From Panagrolaimus kolymaensis (taxonomy: Eukaryota; Nematoda; Chromadorea; Rhabditida; Panagrolaimidae), in assembly GCA_028622995.1 (NCBI GenBank), contig JAJQJQ010000015.1, positions 620,001-684,000 on the forward strand: DNA of 64,000 bases. The letters run 5' to 3'. Within the stretch, counting starts at the first letter, position 1. Each line of letters starts with the position of its first letter. A program made the position numbers and the translations under genes. This document shows, piece after piece, positions 9,763-22,136 of the stretch. Below the pieces are notes generated by a model. The model made no database searches. It had not been told where the DNA came from and saw only the letters and a list, made by a program, of their open reading frames with translations.

Positions 9763-12700
9763 TTAGGCATCAAGCAAAGCAGAATGAAGATTGCCACTAC
9801 TGCTGCTGCCACCGCTGCTTCCAGCGTTAATTTGAACCCGACAACAAATAAATCCATTATCGGTTCCAGTATAAAGACAAGCAGAATTATCGGGACAACT
9901 TTGAGGTGTGCCTGATCGAGCATAAGGGTTGCAAGTACGATAATTACCAGCAAGTTCAACAGGAACCAGATTAGCGGGTTGAGGAGGACAAACATCTAAA
10001 AAAATAATTTAAATTATAATTTTTAGACATTAGAAATGAAAATGGCTTACTTGGTAGTCGGACATCGCTTTCAAGTCCACAACAAATATATCTTTCAAGA
10101 TTTGTTGAATATTGACAATGTCTATTAGCACCACAACCTTGAATGGCGTCGTTGATGGGAGCTGAAGGACTACAATATCGGTATTGAGCTCCACCATCAC
10201 CGGGAACGGGAACAAGTTGAGGAGGACAATCTAAAAATTCTAATCATTTAAATTTTTCTTTGACTTTATTTACTTACATCCTGTATCAACCGAATCAGGT
10301 GAACGACAGCAATAGAAAGCATTAACAGCGGTGGTGGTGGTTGAGAACCAACAGAAGAAGTTTCCTGGACATGCGCCATCAACATTGGGAGTACATTGCA
10401 TTGGTTGAAGTGAAAGGGCTGAGATGAATGGTGTTGAGCTTGCGGGGCAAAGAGCTTGCAATTCGGTGCTAGCACCACAGCAAACATTTTGATCAAGAAG
10501 AGGACTTGAATAACAAGTATATCCATCGGGACAGCCGCCCGATACGCGACCACTACCGCCGGGATTAGAACATTGAACGAGACGAGAAGTGTCAGATTCT
10601 TTTGAAACAACGGTACCTGGAGGACATGCTTCAGATAGACAATAATTTTGACAAGCTTTTTGGGTGGCAAAGTTATTGCGATTTCCTTCGCAACCATTGT
10701 ATTCGAAAGTTTGACAAGTTTTAGTATCAGCATTAAAGTAATATCGAGTAATGCGAGTGCTGCTACAACGAACTCCAACATCTCTGGGTTGAGAACAGAC
10801 ATAGTTTTTGGATGGACAACAAAGGGATTTTGTTTGATATACGGTTCCAGTCCAGGTGGTGACTGGAGTACAATAATGTGTGCTGGGACATTGTCGGTTG
10901 CTAGTGCATGCACGAGCAGCACCATTGGGCTCTTTCCAAACTTCACCTCCATCAGGACAGGATTCAACGCGACAATAATCTTTGCAATCTTGTTGAGTTG
11001 CAAAGTTGTTGGAATTCCCATCACATCCATTGAAGGAATAAGTTTGGCATGTGCGTGTTGTACTATCATAGTACCAACGAGTGACAGCTGGACCACAAAT
11101 AGCTCCAGATTTTGCTGAGAGTGAGCAAGTATATGCTTGCGTCGGACAACACCCGTAGGTAGTTCCATCATAATAGCAATAATAATTTGCTGGACAAGTC
11201 GTGGTGACAGAAGTTGCTCCGCCACAAATGATGAAATTTCCATTGGAATCAGTTAGTGCTGTTCCTTGAATACATACTAAAAAAATTTACTTTATTATAC
11301 TTTATCTTGTTTCTGTTGCTTTTTGATTTTTAATTAGTTTTGTTTATAATTAAATTATTTAAATAATATTATTAATATTGTAATAAATTGTTGTTTTTTG
11401 TTATTTGAATATAAATTATTTAAAATGAAAACTTACCGGGTTCTGATCTAGCATCGCGGCAATAAGTTTGACATGATCCATATGAATCAAAGTTATTGGC
11501 ATTTCCTTGACATCCAGAGTAAATGAATTCTTCGCAATTTCCAGTTTTAGCATTGAACCACCAACGATTGGAATATGTTCCGCAGTTACCTTGTTCACGA
11601 GGAAGTTTGCAAACATATTGAGGTCGAGGACAACAAACACCACCAAAAGTAGTGGAACCAGAAGTTGATTCACAAGAATGAGTGGAAGGACAGCTGTTGG
11701 CTCCATTGCCTGTGGGAGAGCACTCCATGTTTCTTTCCCCACTGGAGTCTTTGAGGGGTTCACCAGCAGAACAAAGAACTGAAAATAAATGACTTAATCA
11801 AGTTTACGATTTAAGCAATATCCTACTTCGTGAACAGAATTTTTCACAATGATCTTGGGAAAGGAAGTTATTGAAGTTACCACCTTGACCGAGATAACTA
11901 AATTGAATGCAACGACCTTCTCTTGAATCGTAATAGAATCTAGGATAGGTGTTTCCAGAACCATCAGGGATACCAACATCAAAGTATTCTGATGGAAGGC
12001 CGCCAGCCGTATTGTAAACTTCTGATGGGATAGCTCCATTACGTGAACAAATGTGCACTTAAAAACCCTTTTTTTAATCATACAATTTCTTTTTAATTTT
12101 CGCTTACAGTATGTAGGGCAACATTGTTGAAGGGTTCCCATTGTAGTGCAAACATAATTGGGATTATTACATCCATTGTCATTACCTTGACAATAAACGG
12201 GTTCTTGTTTGACACCAGTCGTTCGATCACGATAAAGAGGTAAACCGCGATTACATGCTAAAAAAATTTGTTTTATTATTATGGATCAGAATTATTGAAT
12301 TTGCATATCATCATCTACTCTGGTTTTTTTGTAATCTAATATAATAGATTATAATGATTGCGCAATTCTCATCATATTGCATAATAATAATAACTTTTAG
12401 CTTTCATTAATTGATCTTTAAAAAAGGTTGGCGGTTTAAACTTTGCAATTTTTCTTTGTAAAAATTAAAACAAAAATGATCGACGACTGCTGCGTCAAGT
12501 GCTAGTTCGTGCTAATCGACTTTATTTTTATTTAAACAACAAAATGCATTGCTGCGTCCAAAATTAACTCTTCTTTTTGAAGAAAAAAAAGTGACCACAA
12601 CAGAAAAGTGAGTGAATGCGCAACCATTCTATCTTATGGCTAAAGCAACCAGCCAGCACTTTATGTTTGTTTTTGGAAGAAGAAAGTTTTTTTGTCCCTT

Positions 12701-13603
12701 TCTTTTTAGCTTCGTTAAAGTGTTTTAGAAAAAAAAATTTTACGGACAACGAAAAAAAATTCTTGATATTAAAAGTCATGCTTAGCAACTAATAAGAGAA
12801 ATGAATCAAGAGGCGATATCAATGAAAAAAATATAACTTACTTTGTTTACAATAACTTTCACAATGATCCTTTGTTTGGAAATTATTTGCATTTCCACCA
12901 TAACCTTGATATTTGAGCTCTCGACATTCACCAGTGATGGGGTCGTGATACCAATGATTGAGAGTTGTTCCACCTCCTGGTGGAGTATATCCTTCATTAG
13001 GAGGTTGAATACAAGCAAAAGCACGGGATGGACAACAGAAACTGATTGGATTATTAACGGTGCAATCATCGATATCGCAAATGCAATCATATGCAAGAGC
13101 TCCAATAGCTTCACAAGTTGCATCAGCTCCGCCATAACATTGTTGAACTTGATTTTCAATGCGGAATTTTGGGTTGTTTCCATTCAAGGGGCAGAAGCCA
13201 TAATTAAGACAAACAAGGCCATCACGAGTTCGGAAGGGAGGTTGATTATTGGCGCATCGGCACTCACCTGATCGACAATAAGCACCTGGCCAAACAGCTT
13301 CACATTGTCTATTTTGAGTACATCCAGATTCACCAGGATTTATTTCTATAAAGAATTCAATCATATCTCAAAACAATTTAGTTTTAACCTACTTCTCCAA
13401 CAATATGAATCTATTTCAACATAAGTTGTTAAACATGCACATCTCTTATTACCAGCGCAATAATTACCAGATCCACAATCAGTCGATACTTCACATGGCC
13501 TTCCTACGGTACCATGTTGGGCACTTACAATAACATCTGGACGTGATATGGCAAGAAAAATAAATGTTAATATCCGACACCACGACGACGCCGGCGTCGA
13601 CAT
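9763..13603 (-). CDS. Secreted multi-Kunitz / lustrin-type Cys-rich protein
   Basis: Eight exons (13603-13393, 13345-12842, 12257-12108, 12057-11827, 11778-11437, 11276-10278, 10230-10051, 9995-9763) close to 949 residues. An N-terminal signal peptide (hydrophobic ILTFIFLAIS) precedes an EB-like Cys module, further Cys-rich modules, then five Kunitz domains separated by lustrin-type repeats whose hallmark is a CC pair after about 10 residues (for example FICCRV, YICCGL, KSLCCPSKNY). Kunitz signatures: FQTKDHCESYC, FLSQDHCEKFC, YSGCQGNANNF, FNGCDGNSNNF, YNGCEGNRNNF. Nematode proteins of this make-up act in cuticle and molting as extracellular matrix or protease-inhibitor proteins. Domains 1 and 2 lack the reactive-site disulfide (see findings). 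Intron 2 (about 585 bases) is much longer than the others. No transmembrane segment at the C-terminus, which is Ser/Gly-rich. Confidence 0.85.
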
Positions 13604-14724
13604 GGTTCGTTAATAATTTTGTAATAAAAATTAAAAATAATTAAGAGAAAAAAAATAAAAACAATATTAGTCGAACTATTACTGTCTTTTAGCTTTTCAA
13701 AAAATATTCTCCCTCCTTCAAAATGTTGTCCTCGTCGTCTGAGCACAGTTGAGCCTCCGATCAAAAAATGGATGATTGTATCGGGAGAAGCAAAGAAAGA
13801 AAAAAAGGGAATGATGGACACCAACTAAACATTAAAGCCTTAAGGGTAAAAGGACAAAAAAATATGCTGAAAGCGCGAACCACGCGTCTTTAGGTTGTCC
13901 GTCAAAGGTGATCACCATCATCATTATTTTCATCATCATCTTTTTAGTCAACAAGGGCGGGTCGATGGTTCGCAAACATTTGTTGCGTCGTAGTCGATGG
14001 ATTGTTGTCGAGACACTTTTTTTTCTTAAAAAGTGAGAGTGACCGTTCAAAATGGATGCAAGTGTCCATTATTTTTTCGCGCACCTCAAATATGAAAGTT
14101 AAAAAAATTTACAAGGAAGTTGATTGAATAGTCGTAGGCCGCCACTGCCGCCGCCATCATCATCACTTAAGTCAATTTTTTTTCCTTGCGTAATCGTTTA
14201 AAAAACTTTTGACATTGTTTTATTAAAATCTTGAATATTTCCGGCTTTATTTCGGATCAAAGTATAAAATCACACAAAAACAATGAAAGTTTACAAACAT
14301 ATTATTTATACAAGATACATAAATCTTGTATGCACACATTCTCGAATAAATCAAGCTCAAGCCATAAAGAAAATTATTAATTAATTTTATATAACAAAAA
14401 AATATTTCAAAATTGACCCATTTTTAATGAAAAGACTGATTGAAAGCGTTAAAATTTTTAGGCATAAAAGGAAAAATCGATTTAACATTTACATATTTAG
14501 CCGTTTTTTGGGGATAAAGAAGAAGGAAAGCTAAAGTAGGGGCGATAAATATTCTCTAAAAATAAAACTTTAAAAAATTGCCCTTAAAACAGGGAATACA
14601 ATTCTTTAAGCAAATATAAAAATGGAGACAAATTCAAAAAAAATTCAGAATAATGAAGGAATCGTAATTAACAACAACTAGTAATGTTATGAAGAAAAAA
14701 AAATTGTTTGAAAGATTGCATGGT
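13604..14724. other. 1.1-kb intergenic region upstream of the Kunitz gene
   Basis: No gene recognised. Contains short CAT/ATC-rich microsatellite-like runs (about 13914-13945) and AT-rich sequence. Both flanking genes are on the minus strand, so this is promoter of the Kunitz gene plus the 3' flank of NRBP. Confidence 0.4.
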
Positions 14725-17700
14725 TTATGAATGTCTTGGAACGGTCATTGTTGGTGGCGGACTAGTTTCATCAAGATCTTCTGGAGTTGCTTTGGGTGCC
14801 TGTGGCGATTGTATCGTTGTTGGGGTTGCAGGAGGATGATGGGAAACTTCATCATTTGATGGCGCAGGTGGGAGAGATTCTGGACGATTTGGCGATGGTT
14901 GACTTTGCTCTTGTGGTTCTGTTTCAGCTTCGAATTCCGCTGCTTTTTCAACATGTTTATTTCCACTTCTTGTAACTTCATCTCGATAATCTTCCAAAAC
15001 TTTGGCCAACAAGAGGCTCACTTTCTCTGAATCCTCCTAAAAAAAATGGGTCAGTAGTTTTTTTTTAAATAAATTTTTATTGCTTTTTGAAGTTTGCAAC
15101 CACGACTCGAAAAAAAGAAGACTTCATGCATAAAAAGAAGATTATCTATCGGTTTATTTTTTTAAGCATTAGCATTTTTGAGTCTCATACTTTCTTCTTT
15201 TTTCCAAATATATCGCTTTTTTTTTTTTTATCTATTCTCGTATTTTTAAAGTATCAAAAAAGAAGGAAAAAAGGAGCAGTAGACTCTAAACGGTTGTTTA
15301 ATCTAAAAAAGGTTATTCACTTTTTTTTCGTTTTTATCCCTTTTGTATGTGTGTTAGTTTGTGAAATAAATGAAAAATGCAAATAAAAATAGCAAGCAAA
15401 TATCATTGATAAAACAGAAAAAGAGCAAAAATCAAAATACGATATTTGAAACACTTTTATCTTTTTAAATATGTTTTTTTTTGTTTTGAAAACCATACTT
15501 ACTTGGCTTATAAATCCATGAACAACCAATTCCGAAACTAACTCCTCAGCTTTATCATTTTCTGTTACTTCAGTTGTTAATTGGCGATTCATATAATCAT
15601 CAAGTTGCAATAACATATTTAAAATTTGATCTTTTATTGCTGCTCTCATATGTTTAATTAATCGAATTTCCCCTTGAGGTTTATCACCTCCATTTGAAGA
15701 TGAAGCTCCTTGACTGGACGCCGTGGAAGACGCCTCCAATGCTGTTGGAGAACCCATTGAACCCGTCATCGATGTTATGGTTGAAGTTGCGGATGAAGTA
15801 TCAATGTAAGGAGGCAAATTAGGATTAATTGTGGTTGTGGAAATGTTGGATGGATGCGAATCGTTACTTCCAGGCTTACTCGATGTTGATGTTTCATTTT
15901 TGCACGATTCTTCATGTGTGACTCCATTGAAATCTGTGATTACTTCAGATGTAAGAACATCGTCCGTGCTATTCTTTCTTGCACCTGTTTGAGCTTGAGT
16001 TTCTTGTTGTCCAATATTATGTGGAGCGCTTGCAGACGTGGTTAAACTTTGTTCATCCGCTATTTTAGCCGTTATGGCTGATGGCAAAATTGCAGCTGAA
16101 GGTGATTGACTCAAAAGTTTTAAAGGCCGATGAGCTAATGGAGCAAACGCAATTAAAGGATAAATGCCATTTTTAACATCTTCAAGAAATTTATCAAGAT
16201 CCATCTAAAATTAAAAAAATAAATAAGTTAACCTATTTTTTCAAATTTAATAAAAACCTTGCAAGAATGAACAGCTTCAATATCGGCAAAAGTATAAACA
16301 TGTCCTCTAAATTCAAAAGCAGGATGTGAAGGATCTCGAATATGAAGATCATCTTCACTTAAATTATCTATCATTTTTGAATTTACTATTACATGAGCTG
16401 CCAAAAGTTTTAATGAATGAACTTCAAATAAAACAGGATGAAATAAAAGTTCCTTAGCTGTTGGACGCTTTTTAGGATCGGCATCAATGCATTTTAATAT
16501 GAAATCACGTTGTAAAGGATTTTCTAAGCTTTCAATTGCCTTTGTCAAAACATCTTGAGACATATGGCTTGAAGTTTCTGAAGTTCCATTGGAAACAATA
16601 TTACCCCGAGTTGCCATTTCTAATGCGCATATACCAAATGAATAAATATCTGCTTGAATTGTTACTTCATTTAGATCTAAAAGATAGTTGTAATTATTTT
16701 AAATAAACTTTTATTAAGTGAATCCTTACATTCATATTCGGGTGCAATATAATGTAAATTTCTTATATTTTCTCTAAAAGTTTTTACATGATGATGAATT
16801 GCATTGGGGGCAACTAAAAAAATTTAAATAATTATTATGACAACATTAAACAAAACTAAAAGTCTTTTACCGCATCCAATTTTAATTAAACCATTTTGTT
16901 GAATAAATATTGTATTACATGAAAGATTTGCATGAGATATAGGAGGATCACATGAATGTAAATAATTAAGAGCAGATAAAATTTGAATGGTCCATTTCTT
17001 CCACATTCGTATATTTGATAATGTTTCAGATGTTTTAGCTCGTTGTAAAAATTTAGACATTGAACCAGATGACATATATTCGGTAACGAATATAATTCTT
17101 GGCTTTTCTGGTTTTGTATCAGCCCACCAATCATGAAATTTAACCAAATTTACATGATCTAATTGCATTAAATTATCAAAAACAGTTCGAATCTTTTCTT
17201 CTTGATTTCGAAAATTTTTTCTTTCAGAAAATTGAACTTCGTTCCAAACTACTTCGTTACCAGTTTCATTATCCATGGCAAGAAATGATGCATCTATGCC
17301 CGGAACATCCCGTTGTTTTACCCTATCTTTACGTTTGCTCCATCTGCCATCCCTTCCTTCTTCGACAATTTCCTAAAAAAGTTATTTCAAAAAATTATAT
17401 TGTTGCATTTAGTCAGTCGCTTACATCATCGGCTTCATTATCGGATTCACTTTTATCCCCGCTTTTTTCATCCGCTGCAATGGCTTGTAAAACCGCTTCA
17501 GCTTCTGCAGCAGTTTCGGCAGGCAATGCCACACCAGAATCAGTTTCAGGTTTAGCAAAAAACACTGCTTTCTTTCCTGATACTGCTGGTGAAATATCCG
17601 AACTTTGAGGTGACATCGAGCCATGTGAAGAATTTGCAAGGGATGATGCTGTGGTAACATGAAGCATTTCAGTATTTTGTGATGGTGGATTCAATCCTTG

Positions 17701-17820
17701 TGTTGACATTTTTCTCATAGGAGGAGGAGGTTGTTGTTGTTGCTGCTGAATTCCATTTATACCCGTCGGTGGTTTATCCTCTGTGGAAGCACCACCGGCT
17801 TCTTCGCCCGTCACCGTCAT
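14725..17820 (-). CDS. NRBP: Nuclear receptor-binding protein pseudokinase (NRBP)
   Basis: Six exons (17820-17425, 17372-16871, 16813-16730, 16676-16258, 16204-15503, 15036-14725), 804 residues. NRBP is a pseudokinase adaptor acting in trafficking and as substrate receptor in ubiquitin ligases. The match is very strong: ILEE-type lead-in, VPGIDASFLAMDNETGNEVV, WNEVQFSERKNF, FDNLMQLDHVNLVKFHDWWA, TEYMSSGSMSKFLQRAK, ILSALNYLHSCDPPISHANL and LDKFLEDVKNGIYPL. Catalytic residues are absent as in the family: VVW for the VAIK lysine, SHANLSC for HRD, IKIGCG for DFG. Differences from vertebrates are an N-terminal low-complexity region (poly-Gln, Pro) of about 130 residues and a Ser/Thr-rich insertion between the C-terminal helices; a proline-rich tail is added by the last exon. 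An upstream in-frame ATG at 17862 is possible. Confidence 0.93.
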
Positions 17821-18831
17821 CTCGAAGGAAGTTGCCAAATGACACCTTTTAAATACATTCAATTATATAAAGAAGCAACAGTAAAAAATGGTCAGTGTTG
17901 CGGTTTATCTAAAAAAATAAATGAATGGAAAAAATTCCTAGTCAGCCGTCAAATAATTTTAACCACATTTCAAAGCGAAAAAAATGCAAAAAAAATAATT
18001 CTTTCGTTATTATAAAAAATAGAGAGGGAACACACGCGCGCAACCTGAGTCTCCATTATTTCTCATGCTGCTGCTGTTGGCTTCTTTTTTTGATGCAAAC
18101 CAATCGTTTACACGTGACTTATAGGTTCCAAAAAGCAATTTAACAAAAATAATTTAGAAATAAAATAAGCAATGATTTATCATAAGGCTTTTCTTATGAG
18201 AGTCAAATGAATGAATGTAACTCAAAAAGGGAAATATATGCTAGATCATAAAACAATTTTTGGTAGAAGCAACTATTTTAGGATGCATGAAAATAAAAGT
18301 AAAGATAATAAATAAACTATGGAATAAACAAAATCTCTTTTTTGGTTAGAATGGTAATTTAGAAAGAAAAATATTTATATTTGGCTAAAAGAGCGCGAGT
18401 TTAATTCACAATCGATCAACAACAAACAAAAAAAGGCTTAAAGACAGACAAATAAATATGCTAGAAGCGATGAGTATGCGATGAAGAAGACTCGTCTGCA
18501 CAGTCATGCATTAATTTTTCAAAATACAGATGTGGGATAATTTTGATGTAAATCAATAAATGAATGGTAAGAATTACGATAGATTAATAATTTTATAAGC
18601 GAAGCAAACAAATTTAAAAATTGTTTAGAAAATGTTGCGAATTTTTTTATGTATTCTCCAAAGGCGACAAATGAAGTCTGTTTAAGACCAATACATAAAC
18701 ACTAATTCTACACATATATGTATGTACTTTAAATCAATGTTTCATTAAACTCAAATTTATTTTTTATACTTGTTTATTTATTGGGCAAAAAATTTAAAAT
18801 AATCTATCATCTTTATCTAACTAATTAATTT
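17821..18831. other. 1.0-kb intergenic region
   Basis: Upstream of NRBP, downstream of the ferrochelatase-like gene. Nothing recognised; AT-rich without coding potential. Confidence 0.4.
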
Positions 18832-20145
18832 TTAAACTATAATTTTATCAGATGTCATTGAAGCATATTCTTTTCGCGCAATATTTTCTAAAAGTGAATT
18901 TTTCACTACTTCTGTTATGCTATGAATTAGAGCCTTATCATTGACTTCAGGAGACAAAAGATGAACATTTGGGTGATTTGAAATCAACGAGGGTAGAATA
19001 GTTTGAGTATCAAAATTTTGAAAAAGTTCAGAAAATGGAATAACAAGCGTATTATTTCGTTCATTTTTTCTCAAATCTTTAACTTGATTTTGAAGTGTTA
19101 ATCGAGTTAATGGAGGCCAAAATTGATTCCATGATGCATGATAGCTTATTCTCCATGGTACCGCTCTTGGATAAGAATCATAAAGCACATACATCACGCG
19201 TCGTGCAGTTTCACTAACATTTTTAACAAATTTTCGGCGATTTGTTAACTAAAAAAGACAGATACAAAAAATTGTCTTTCAAAATGAAAAATATGTGAAC
19301 AAACAAACAGGAAGAGGTGTTGTGAAAATCACGGAATCATAATCATCAAGATTTGATCGAATTCTTTCAGCCCAATACTAAAAAAAATGCATTAGGTTGT
19401 AAACGGTAAATCAAAAAAGTATATTTACTTGAATAATACTTTCATTTGTTCCTATATTTGTTAATGGTAAATAATTAAAGGAAACATGGGAATTCGATGC
19501 AACTCGAATAAAAGGATTTTTATTAATACCGCTACCAAATGGTTTGGTTCTTTTTTCAAGCACATTTTGAACTAAAGAAAGCATTGGTTTTGTTAAATAA
19601 TTAACTTCAAAAGGATGTAGTGAAAGAACTATCAAGGTATCGGCTCCTTCTCTTAAAAAAAAAATAGAATATATAAACAAACAAAAAAAAGTAAAGCATA
19701 CTGAATAATGCTTTCAATTTTTTCTTCTATTTGTGGAGCATCAAAAAGAAAAGCTGTTTGACATTGAATTGGACGAAATTCAGGAGTCATTGTGGAAACT
19801 GATTTGGTAATGGAAGTAGCAAAATTATCAGCATTTTCATTAATTGTTTTATATGTTTCACAATCGGTTACACATTTTCGAAGTAATTTCGAGCTATTCC
19901 AATATGCATCAGTCAAAGATCTATCAAAAAATAATATTAAAAAATGTAAATTAAAATTGTTTGAAATCTTACTGTTGTAAAAATTTTGGTACTTTATAAT
20001 TACCCCAAAGTTTAGTTAAATGTTGACGTGTATAAAATGGTGTTCGAGGTTGACCAGCATGAAGTAATAAAATGCTTGTTCCAGCTTTAGATGGAAGTCT
20101 TGTTGTAGCTCTTGTTGCGAATGAAGTAACCTTTGTTGAAGTCAT
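18832..20145 (-). CDS. Ferrochelatase-like protein lacking catalytic residues
   Basis: Five exons (20145-19973, 19920-19702, 19651-19429, 19377-19309, 19248-18832), 366 residues, the length of a ferrochelatase. True ferrochelatase inserts iron into protoporphyrin IX; nematodes are heme auxotrophs and keep a conserved ferrochelatase-like (FeCL) protein without known activity. Alignable landmarks: TSILLLHAGQPRTP at the N-terminus (enzyme GILMLNMGGP), DTLIVLSLHPFEVNYLTKPM (enzyme AIAFTQYPQYSCSTTGSS), SIIQYWAERIRSNLDDY (enzyme LIQCFADHI), SVIFTTPLP (enzyme ILFSAHSLP), and YPRAVPWRISYHASWNQFWP (enzyme LVWQSKVGPMPWLGP). The catalytic His of SAHSLP and the Glu of the later HIETLYELD motif have no counterpart, and there is no C-terminal Fe-S cysteine cluster. 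Probably mitochondrial by family; the N-terminus is Thr/Ser/Arg-rich, which suits a targeting peptide. Confidence 0.75.
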
Positions 20146-22136
20146 TTATTTGACTATTTCGAAGGTCATTAAACACCCAAATTTATCTATAATAAATTGT
20201 CATTTCAGTTTTTTAAACGGTAAACACAAAGAAATAAAGAAAAAAGGACCGCGAAAAAGACATGCTCTCTTCTTTTTTATCGTAAGCAATTTTTTTTAAT
20301 TCCTCGAACTTTTAAAAATTTGGTGAAATTATTTTGGATATTTTTTTGATCAGGTTTCTCGCCGAGAATAAAAACTTGGCTTAGAAACAGTTAGTTTAAC
20401 GATGTATCAGCAATGGTTGTTCCTTGTGTTGTAAGTCTCTCTCTCTCTTTCAACTCCTTTTTGCTTTTTTTTCTTTAAATTTTATGATGTGCTGCTATCA
20501 CGTTTGCTGATCTCTTTCAAGCGATGAATCAACATTTGAAAAGAAAATACACATGTCGTCAACAACACCTAACAAAAATCCCTCCACAACAACCACAACC
20601 ACACACATTGATTGTGTTCACTTTCTTTTTTCCACTTTTTTTCTCCATCTATCGTTTCCATATTGGGTTTCTAGTTTCAATCAAAAAAATGATTTCCTCT
20701 TACAGTCTGAAAGAGTTCTGCTTTTCCAAGCGTTAATTTAAAGATTTTCAAAAAAAGAAAAATGGGATTTGATCTAAATTTCTGTGATTTTTTATTAATG
20801 GAAAAAAATCTCCGTTATGACGATGATGATGGTGATCGCTATTGGCGATCGAAGTTGAAAAATGACTGTGTGGCTCATCATCATCACTATAGCGAAAAAG
20901 AAGAAGGAAAAAAACAATTTTTGTGGTGACGACGACCCTTTGTTTGTTCCCTTTTTTCGCATTATTATTCATCTCATGTCCCTTTTCTTTTCCTTTTTTT
21001 ATTATTTCTATCCGTGATTCGCGTTACACCTGATGATCCAAATTGTATTCTTTCTCTTTTACTTTTCCTTATGGCTAAAAATGGGGTTCAAATCTAAAAC
21101 GCGAGATTACGTTTTTCTTTCTTTCAAAAATCCATATCTGTATTATTTTTGTAAAGTTTTTTTTGATTGAAAGGAGAGGAAAGCCTTTTTTGAGCTGATT
21201 CATATCTTCTTAAAACTAATATATTGCGAGAAGAGAAGAAATCAGTCAAAAGAAAGAAAGTGCGGATGATGTTTTTGTGAGTGTCGCAGTTTGTGCATTT
21301 AAAAAAAGCTTTTTCGCACGCCAGCGTGGTTGGTGTAAGTACTGTCAACAAGCAAGCTCTACCACCACCACTTTTGCTTTCTTTATTTTTCCCCTTTTTC
21401 TTCTTAGTTTTTATTTTTATTTTTCGAGTAGCCCTAAATAAGAAAGAAAACAAGCGAATTGGTCATTGCCGCAATTGCAAAACATTGCTATTTGTGAAAT
21501 AAAAAAAAAACGATGGCAAAAACAGTGCCGCAAGCATTCGGGAAAAAGTCTGTTTCATCTTTCTTTAAATATACCAGCGCGGGAAAAAAAGAGAGCCTTA
21601 CATTTCATATTTTCATTTTGGTCAAAAGCAAAGGCGAAATCGCGGAAAAACATCAATGACACAGAAAGGGAGTTATTCGTCGTTTTTGCAAGACAAAAAA
21701 AGGACACGACAAAATTGATTAGATTCTCTCTGACTTGCTGGGGGCACACCGAAATTTTTTTTGGATGTTGAACGCTTTTTTGCGCATGAAAACATACTCA
21801 AGTAAAGAAAAACGAAAAAAGAAATTGGCCCTCCTTCAATAAATAAAATTGCCAATGCGCGAGAAAAAAAAAATGTCAATTTTGTTGACCATTGCCTTCT
21901 TCGATGTGAGTAAACTAACTTTTCCTCTTTTTTTGGCAACCAAATTGAGGGTCTTTGAATTCCTAATAGGTATTGAATAATAAAAATACTTCATTATTTC
22001 TTGTTTGACGTGCTTCTATTTTTTTTAAATTACATTATAACTTTATTTAATTTAACACTTTTAGAATTTTATTAAAGTTTTTTTAAAAAAGATATGTGTA
22101 TAACTCTTTGTGATTAAAAAATCCTCATCAAAAATC
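20146..22136. other. 2-kb divergent intergenic region
   Basis: Lies between the starts of the ferrochelatase-like gene and the CARMIL gene. Contains a short CT microsatellite (about 20435-20450) and several short random ORFs, but no recognisable gene or RNA. Confidence 0.4.

Noticed and set aside
10266..11243. A long minus-strand ORF of 325 codons inside the Kunitz gene
   Set aside because: It is the wrong frame of exon 6; the true frame over the same bases gives Kunitz and lustrin signatures in phase with flanking exons.
13567..13824. Minus-strand ORF upstream of the Kunitz start
   Set aside because: Low-complexity, and the signal-peptide ATG at 13603 gives a complete secreted protein.
17285..17608. 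ORFs on the plus strand opposite NRBP
   Set aside because: Antisense shadows of the NRBP N-terminal exons.
20430..20455. CT microsatellite as a regulatory GAGA-type site
   Set aside because: Too short and isolated to claim a function.
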